The notes beneath the pieces were generated by a model. It saw only the letters and a list, made by a program, of their open reading frames with translations, ran no database searches and was not told the DNA's origin. From Mesostigma viride (Eukaryota > Streptophyta > Mesostigmatophyceae > Mesostigmatales > Mesostigmataceae), in the NCBI GenBank assembly GCA_009746045.1, contig RPFO01000039.1:1-43861 (forward strand): DNA of 43,861 nucleotides, written 5' to 3'. Of the stretch, positions 31,090 through 43,861 are shown piece by piece (position 1 is the stretch's first letter; each line of letters begins with the position of its first letter). The position numbers and the translations under genes were made by a program.

Positions 31090-32500
31090 CGAGCTTTTGG
31101 TTCCCGCCGCACATTTGAAAGTGCTGTCCTCCGGATTTTTGCCTTTGCACCGTGTGCAGTTCGTGGACGTTTGGAATCATGGCATGGCTAACGTAATGAC
31201 TGACTAGCTAGACCTTTCCAGTGGACAGTTTTCCATTTGCGGGTATTTCCTCATAAATGGTGGGAGAGCGATCGTGAACAGCAATGGTGTTCACCACCAG
31301 ACAATCCCGGCCAGTTAGGCTCGAAGCACACACCCTGATCAAGCAAGCTGTTTAACCCGTGTTTTTTTAATTAGAACGCGATATATCGCGTTGTAAGCTT
31401 TTTTTAGAACGCGTATAGCACCCAAGGAAAATTTTTTTTCATGGTCATGTATATACTTTCCTGAAAGCCCATAAATCAAAGGATTTTTTGAGCTACTCAG
31501 ACCTACAAAATGCTTATTCATTAGAGAGATACACTGGTTTGAATACAGGGGGGTCTGACCATGACCGCGATTTCTTGACCCTAGGTCACAAGTCATGTGC
31601 TTATTCACAAATGGTTCATGAAAAAAATCTGGCTTCTTGCACGAGCTATGGGCAACATATGCAGGCTCTGTGAAACAAAACTCAGGCCCATTGGGCCACT
31701 GGAGCTATTTTTCATTAGCATCACAATTACAACGCAGTACAACGCAGTGGGAAACATGAGAGCCCTTGACAACATTACGCAACGACCCGAGCCCCATAAA
31801 CGGGGCCATAGTGAGCTTGGAGGGTCAAAACGTTGAAAATAGGTGTTGTATAAGTTATACTGCATCAAACATGCATCAAACATCATGACTGGATGACCTA
31901 ATATGACTGAATCAGGCAGCCATAGCCAAAGCATCATCCACTCTCACAACGTGTTGAGCACATGCCTCGTGGGAATGGAGGTGCTGGGTTTTCATTCCAT
32001 AACGCGTGGGGGGGCCCACAATCAATCTACAATACCCATGCCAAATTTTATTACTTGAGGAGACGCCATTTCAACAAATACATGACAATTGATGCTCATT
32101 GTGAATGCGTTTCCACATGAAATCATTACCATTTCATGCAATTTGGTCACTGGTGCGCTTTCCGCGTGCACTTTTCATTACTAGATTGCTTAAATTTATT
32201 AAAATTTATTAACATTTATTAAAATTTATTCAAGTCGGGGTAAAATTGGCTGTTTTTGTCATAGTGTCATGCACTCGGAGGGTAAGCAAGTGAGACAAGT
32301 TGTAGATTATTTACAATTGCACAACCCTCTCCACGACCCCGCTAGTTCTATTTATAGAACGAATTATAATTATTGCCAAAATTGTGCACAAGCCTGTGCA
32401 CAACCCAACCAGTAATTCCCACTTGAACTTTGAATATTCAAGTGAATGCTCTGGAGACAGATGTACAGATCGATCTTTACAAATGTACACGAGTTCAGAT
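31090..32500. other. AT-rich stretch without a gene
   Basis: It contains an exact 18-bp palindrome AACGCGATATATCGCGTT (31375-31392), a TTTATTAAAA-type tandem (32187-32240), and a GTTCTA...TAGAAC hairpin near 32344. Short open frames have no recognisable features. Confidence 0.5.
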
Positions 32501-32508
32501 CAAGCTAT

Positions 32509-35500
32509 CTAACTACCTACTAACAGGCGTTTCTTTACACCCCGTCCGCTGGGCTTCTTTACACCCCCCTCCCGCACATCTGCGCCAGCCTTCCCTTGAG
32601 GTTTTCGTTTGCCCTGCCCTGCGGCTTGGTCTCCCCCCTTCTCTTGGAGTCGTGGGGAAGATCTGGTCGCTGGGGAAGATCTGGTCGCCAGGTACCCCTT
32701 GTCCATCCACCACTCCAAATACGTTCCCTCAGGTGGCTTGAAACAGTTCCGCATCTCGTCTTGTTGTACCTTGAAAATTGCCGCGGGCATCGTCCCCTGC
32801 TCCCCATTAATCCAGATTCCCTTTTCGTCACACCCTTCTGCCCAAAATTTAACGTACCACACGCCCGTTTTATCCACCTTTCGAACGACTCCATGCACCA
32901 GGAACGTGTCGACGTGGAAATCAGGCATGTGTGCCAGCTTCATTGGGTCTGCATTGAGTTTAGCCACCGAATCAGCAGCCCACGTGGGCTTCCACAACGT
33001 ATCAAGGCGCTGGGATTGGTTCTTCCGATACTGGCAAAATTCACCGCCGTGCTTGCACAATACCGAAACCGGACATCCAACAGGCGAGCGGGGCACGACC
33101 CGTTTCCCCCCCCCCCACCTTCCAGATTCTCCATCCACGGCTGCCAACTTGGTGGTGGCACTTTCTTGTCTAGTGGCTTGGGCTGGGTTGCGGTAACTGT
33201 GACACGTCTTTGTGGCGCTTCCTCCTCAGGTTCCGATTCTTCCGATTCTTCCGAATCTTCCTCAAACCCTTTGGGTGGGCCGCCATGCGCGTCATCCTTT
33301 GGCGGCTCCTCTTCAGACTCGTCACCTGTGGGTGGGACAAGCAATGACGAGCGGCGCAATTAGTTATCATTACAATCGCAAATCAAACTTGGGAATATGC
33401 AAACATCATAATTTAACCGACCATATTCACTCAGATTAACTTACCCTTTGACAGATGACTAGCCGTTGCTCTTGATCGAACGTGCCCGCCAGGCGAAAGG
33501 AGCTTTTTGCAGTAGTCGACGGCACGCCCCAACATCCCCCCCCAGACGCCCCCGAATTCCCCTTCGAGCCTCCCTCCCCTCCCCCCCCTCCTTCCCCCGC
33601 CCCCTCTCCGCCCTTCTCTCCGCCCCCCTCTCCGCCCTTCTCTCCGCCCCCCTCTCCGCCCTTTGACCCGCCCCCCTCTCCGCCCTTCGACCCGCCCCCC
33701 TCTCCGTCCTTCGACCCCCCCCCTCTCCGCCCTTCGACCCCCCCCCTCTCCGCCCTTCGACCCGCCCCCCTCTCCGTCCTTCGACCCCCCCCCTCTCCGC
33801 CCTTCGACCCGCCCCCCTCTCCGCCCTTTGACCCGCCCCCCTCTCCGTCCTTCGACCCCCCCCCTCTCCGCCCTTCGACCCGCCCCCCTCTCCGCCCTTC
33901 GAACCCCCCCCTCTCCGTCCTTCGACCCGCCCCCCTTATCACCACCCTCATTCCCGCCCCCCTCATCATCGCCGGCACCATCATCACCAACCTCCTCCCC
34001 ATCATCACCCCCATGTGACCCGACATCCTCATCATCCCCCATTGAGACGTCTTCGGCCGAGGGGGTCTCCGAGGCGGCGCGCTTCCGGCGTTTCTTTTTG
34101 GTGCCAGCGCCTGCCGTCTCCAGCGGACGCTTCTGGGCTGCACCCGCAATTTCCTTGCCCGAACGGCCGTTGGGATTGGAAATATCCTCCCCCTCAGGCC
34201 GCTTCCCAAGTACCTTCAGAAGGACCTTAAACCCATCCACCTGCTCCTTTGACCCAATGAAGATCACGGGTGGGTTGAAGAATCCCGTGAAATCGCCTAG
34301 GTACGACGACCAGGCGTCCTTCACACCATTGAAATCTCCACAATCCTTCGCCGCCTTCCAGTCCCTTTTCTCCACCCACGCACCCGTTCGACCCTTCAAC
34401 AATTCCTCATCATTCCACAGCTTCGCGTGGTGTTCCAAATTCAGCAGCCATATCCCATTCTTGATATCCGGCTGGTTCACCCCCCCTTCCTCTTCACAAC
34501 AAATTCGAACCCCTCCATTGCATTAAGTACCACTTGAGCCAACCGTGTCGGCCCATCGCTTTTCTCCCACGCGAAAGTCTTCATCATGAACTCACAGGTC
34601 GTTTCCCCGTCAGACCCGTAAATTTTCTTAGAAATCCACGGGCCCTGCTGCTCGATTTCGGATGCCAGCTCCTCCGACCCAAACTTCCGCGGGGGTTCCC
34701 GCTTCTCCCCCACCTTTTTTTGGCGACCCGACTGGACGTCCTCTGCCTCGGCATGTTCGGCTTGGCCTTCCTCCGGCACAGCCCCCGTCACCACCACAGC
34801 CCCCGCCACAGGCTGTACGGGTTGGGGCACCACAGCCTGTTCGGTTGGGGGTTCGGGCGCAATCAGGACCCACCATTTCGTTTCCTCCTTGTGGGTCGTC
34901 CCAAAATCCGTCCTCTCCAGCAGTGCAAGTGGGAAGGTGGAATCGTCCCTCCCCGTTGGCCTGATAACCGCCCTTAGTCTCTTGGCAGCTACAGCGACCG
35001 TATCGGCCACCCTCTGAAGGGCGCTGTCGGATTCCGAAGGCTGCATCGGCAACCAGCCGAGGTCGCGTGGTTCGGGGTATTTCCCCAAATCGCGGTTGTA
35101 GATCATGAAAAGCTGGACCATCACCTCGCAGAAGATCTTGGCCATGTATGTCAGGTCATACAAGCACTGAGGAGGAACGTGTTTGGCCTTCACGGTTGCC
35201 ATGATAGACGGCCAGAATCGAAAGCGGGCTAGACTCCTCCACCCTTCCTGTTTGATCCCCCCCCCTTCCTCATCACCCTTCCCTCCCCGTCCAGCTTGTC
35301 CGCTGCCACGATGTCCAGAAACTCTGCAAGCTCCTTGGCCAGCTTGTCCTCAATCGGCATTCCACATCTACTGTCGTCGTTCGGAGCGACCGTTTCATCC
35401 TTCACAGCCGAGATGAAGTCGTAGACTTGGGTTTTCTCCGATTCGGACAAACCACCCTCGTTCAATCGCCCTCCAACCCGCTCCTCACCACCCTCCTCCC

Positions 35501-37473
35501 CCTCCCCGTCCTTCCTTGCCTTCTCAGTGCTGCTTGAAACCCCATGAATCAAATTCCATATTTCTTTCTGGTCCTGAAGGGGCACCTCCGGCTTATCCCA
35601 GGATTCCTCCATGTGCGTCTTGAAATAGTTGTGCACTTCCAGCAGCGCCGTCCCCCTCGACTTTTTGGAAACGGCCTCGTCTTCTGCATTCAGCCCCCCT
35701 CCGATCAGGGCAACCCTCCGATGCGCCTCTCTCCCCTGCATGCATGAAATGTGAATCAGTGTTTGAGACAAAAAACGGTCATACAACACACGACCTGACA
35801 TTTTGTCCTTACACTTTGGAAGATCGGCCGTTCCCGAACAAAAATCACACCCTAATTTCCAGTTTCCAACGGCCGTTGGCGCAAGAAAAATCACACCCTA
35901 ATTTCCAGGTTCCAACGGCCGTTGGCGCAAGAAAAATGTCGACCGAATTTCCAGGTTCCAACGGCCGTTGGCGCAAGAAAAGTATCAACCAAATTTCCAG
36001 GTTCCAACGGCCGTTGGCGCAAGAAAAATCACACACTAATTTCCAGGTTCCAACGGCCGTTGGCGCAAGAAAAATCACACCCTAATTTCCAGGTTCCAAC
36101 GGCCGTTGGCGCAAGAAAAATCACACCCTAATTTCCAGGTTCCAACGGCCGTTGGCGCAAGAAAAATGTCGACCGAATTTCCAGGTTCCAACGGCCGTTG
36201 GCGCAAGAAAAATATCAACAAAATTTCCAGGTTCCAACGGCCGTTGGCGAAAGAAAAATCACACACTAATTTCCAGGTTCCAACGGCCGTTGGCGAACAA
36301 AAATCACATCTAGTGCCTACAACGTTCCCACACCCGATCCGTTATATTTACCTTTTGCGTCCGCATGTCCTTCATGGGCGGGATCAGTGCTTCCCCCTCC
36401 ACCTCCCAGCCCTTGAGCACGTCCAGATTGGTGTACATGAACTTGTCCGCGTCCCTCACCAACCCCCTCCACAAATCAAACGCCTCCTCGGTTGTCTCCA
36501 CGTACTTGCCCTTTTGTTTACCGGCAATCTCGCCAGCTATCGCAGTCCTCACTTGCTCGTCTGAGCCCTCAAAAATCACGGACTTCAACATCTGCGTGTA
36601 GTGGTTGCCGTCCAGCACGGCAAACTGCGCAAACACGAAAGGCTTGTCGTACGCGAGCATGTAGCCCAACGCGGTGTTCGTGAGCTCAAGTACTGCCTCA
36701 CGGTCAGATGCATCTGACCACTCGGACGTATTCAAGTCCATGGTGATCAAATCCTCGGAGCACGCGGCCGCCATATCCTTCTTGGAGTACGTCCGGAGAA
36801 TGGCCCTCCCTTCCTCGGCCGTTGGCGAACGAAAGTATCCGAACCTCTGCACGGCACGGTCACTGTCCTCCCCCGTCAGTTTTTTAATTTTGTCAGAAAA
36901 CCCTGGATTCTCTTCCAGCCAGGCATTGTAAGAATCGGGCTCCTGGTCTGCCAGCACCTGCCACGCAAACCGGAAGATCAGCACGGCACATTTTGCCTTC
37001 GTCAGACTTGTGCCGGCCCCCACGAACCACGGCGCGAGCCCCTTACAATTCCGCACCGTCACCGTCCGATGCCTCATTAGTTCCGGGAGTTGGCACAAGT
37101 TGCTACTAAGGACCCGTACTTGAGTCGCAATCGCGGACCCCCCCACGATGTCGACATCGTCTGGAACTAGGCGTATCTTCTGCCGCAGATGAAACGCCGC
37201 CTGTATGGTGTCAGTTAGATTCTTGTCGTGCACTTGAGAGGACGGCGCTGGCTCCCAGGAGTCCAAAATGCTGGGCTTCGCATTTCCAGCACGTGTCGTC
37301 AGCAGCCCCTTCCTCTCAAAGGTCTTCACAATCCCCGACCATAAGTCGGTGCCCGGAGCTCGTTGGCGCCAGTCCTCAAAAAATGTTGTGAGATGCCTTT
37401 CCGCCACCCCATGTTCAATCTTGTAAGCCCACCTCCTCCGCTCTTCCTCCGTTCTCTGCCTTGACGGACGCCC
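32509..37473 (-). CDS. Large nuclear-type protein of unknown family, 5'-incomplete
   Basis: Three exons are visible: 36352-37473 (phase 0 ends), 33445-35735 and 32509-33325. Acceptors ATGTGATCAG, CATGCATGCAG and CCCACCCACAG pair with donors AAG|GTAAAT and AGG|GTAAGT. Frame breaks at C runs 35257-35265, 34480-34486 and 33106-33116 are each repaired by one base. Exon lengths then fit the phases exactly (1122, 2293, 818 nt), giving 1410 aa plus stop. Segments in order are a ~370-aa globular part starting GRPSRQRTEEERRRWAYK, a Glu-rich linker, a second globular part (ATVKAKHVPPQCLYDLTYMA), a basic NLS-like KKKRRKRAA, an Asp/Glu stretch, ~130 residues of RGG-type repeats, another acidic stretch, then a small fold (DTFLVHGVVRKVDKTGVWYV) and a basic tail. 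It is possibly a chromatin or RNA-binding protein, or a domesticated or mobile-element protein. I recognise no family. Confidence 0.7.
33545..33950 (-). repeat. 24-bp coding minisatellite (Arg/Gly-rich)
   Basis: CGCCCCCCTCTCCGCCCTTCGACC-type units encode EGRRGGR and GGGSKGGE blocks on the minus strand inside exon 33445-35735. The variable C-run lengths shift individual units between RGG and GSKGGE phrasing, but the exon length shows no net frame change beyond the two breaks noted. Confidence 0.7.
35820..36305. repeat. 46-bp palindrome-bearing intron repeat, ~10 copies
   Basis: Units carry the exact 14-bp palindrome CCAACGGCCGTTGG followed by CGCAAGAAAAATCACACCCT and AATTTCCAGGTT. The first two palindromes start at 35866 and 35912 (46-bp period). 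The array fills the intron between exons 36352-37473 and 33445-35735. Recurrent variants (GTCGACCGAA, ATCAACAAA) show higher-order duplication. There are no unique spacers. Confidence 0.95.
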
Positions 37474-37504
37474 CTGATCACATGCAAAAAACATACAGAT
37501 AGCC

Positions 37505-38225
37505 GGAAGGTCAGTACTATGTTCCAACGGCCGTCGCCGGAAAAATAACACCCTAATTTCCAGGTTCCAACGGCCGTTGGCGCATGAAAATCACACCCTA
37601 ATTTACAGGTTCCAACGGCCGTTGGCGCATGAAAATCACACCCTAATTTCCAGGTTCCAACGGCCGTTGGCGCGAGAAAAATAACACCCTAATTTCCAGG
37701 TTCCAACGGCCGTTGGCGCATGAAAATCACACCCTAATTTACAGGTTCCAACGGCCGTTGGCGCATGAAAATCACACCCTAATTTCCAGGTTCCAACGGC
37801 CGTTGGCGACAGAAAAATCACACCCTAATTTCCAGGTTCCAACGGCCGTTGGCGCGAGAAAAATGACACCCTAATTTCCAGGTTCCAACGGCCGTTGGCG
37901 CGAGAAAAATCACACCCTAATTTCCAGGTTCCAACGGCCGTTGGCGCAAGAAAAATGACACCCTAATTTCCAGGTTCCAACGGCCGTTGGCGACAGAAAA
38001 ATCACACCCTAATTTCCAGGTTCCAACGGCCGTTGGCGCATGAAAATCACACCCTAATTTACAGGTTCCAACGGCCGTTGGCGCATGAAAATCACACCCT
38101 AATTTACAGGTTCCAACGGCCGTTGGCGCATGAAAATCACACCCTAATTTCAAGGTTCCGACGGCCGTTGGGCAAAAAAAAATAACACCCTAATTTCCAA
38201 ATTGCAACGGCCGTTGGCGCAAGAA
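37505..38225. repeat. Second array of the 46-bp repeat, ~15 copies
   Basis: The same unit occupies the intron upstream of exon 36352-37473. Variants are GCATGAAAATCAC, GCGAGAAAAAT and GACAGAAAAATCAC. The last copies (38150-38220) are decayed and merge into the hexanucleotide array through AAGAAAATCAAGCAAGAAAAGG. Confidence 0.95.

Positions 38226-43861
<5,636 letters not shown>

Noticed and set aside
35820-38225. CRISPR-like array (regular palindromic repeats)
   Set aside because: The repeats are contiguous 46-bp units without unique spacers, lie in introns of a eukaryotic gene, and have no cas genes nearby.

Overview
The window is nuclear DNA of a eukaryote, most likely a GC-rich green alga. 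Three things suggest this: a plastid-type protein with an N-terminal transit-like leader and a Rossmann (NAD(P)-binding) domain, long G/C-rich exons joined by canonical GT-AG introns, and a CDKL-family protein kinase of the kind that sets flagellum length in algae. Lineage assignment is inference. The 3' end of the plastid gene carries AATAAA and I see no algal-type TGTAA near it, so the exact group is open.

Layout. 1-8440, minus strand: exons of a CDKL-like kinase with a very long low-complexity N-terminal region. The kinase core continues off the left edge. 10071-10542, minus: a small two-exon unknown gene whose start codon lies 42 bp from that of the plus-strand plastid gene (10585-16743, four exons, 671 aa). 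17828-18268: a weak zinc-ribbon ORF. 18305-20036: arrays of GGGA-type, GCGT and TG repeats. 20049-20318: a broken coding remnant. 20337-21240: a 183-bp satellite. 21645-26400: restriction-like-endonuclease LINE fragments, including a 1.06-kb palindrome, plus duplicated tRNA-derived SINE-like units. 26405-28160: a 1.75-kb TTCG/TCCG array. 28153-31086: an inverted-repeat element and scrambled pieces of a second LINE. 32509-37473, minus: a three-exon (in window) 1410-aa unrecognised nuclear-type protein whose introns carry a 46-bp palindrome-bearing tandem repeat. 38226-43861: a 5.6-kb ACAAGG/ACGAGG hexanucleotide array with higher-order structure, apparently inside an intron of that gene.

Three cross-cutting patterns matter most. 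(1) Downstream of several exons the intron holds decayed copies of that exon's own 3' end, some with an intact 5' splice site. (2) The 46-bp intron repeat of the unknown gene has recognisable diverged copies inside two of that gene's coding exons. (3) Six reading-frame breaks in two genes all sit in G/C homopolymers and are all repaired by one extra base, with exon lengths then matching intron phases exactly. This points to homopolymer under-calling in the assembly rather than pseudogenes.

About half of the window is simple-sequence or tandem repeat. Most long open frames there are artefacts of repeat units without stop codons.
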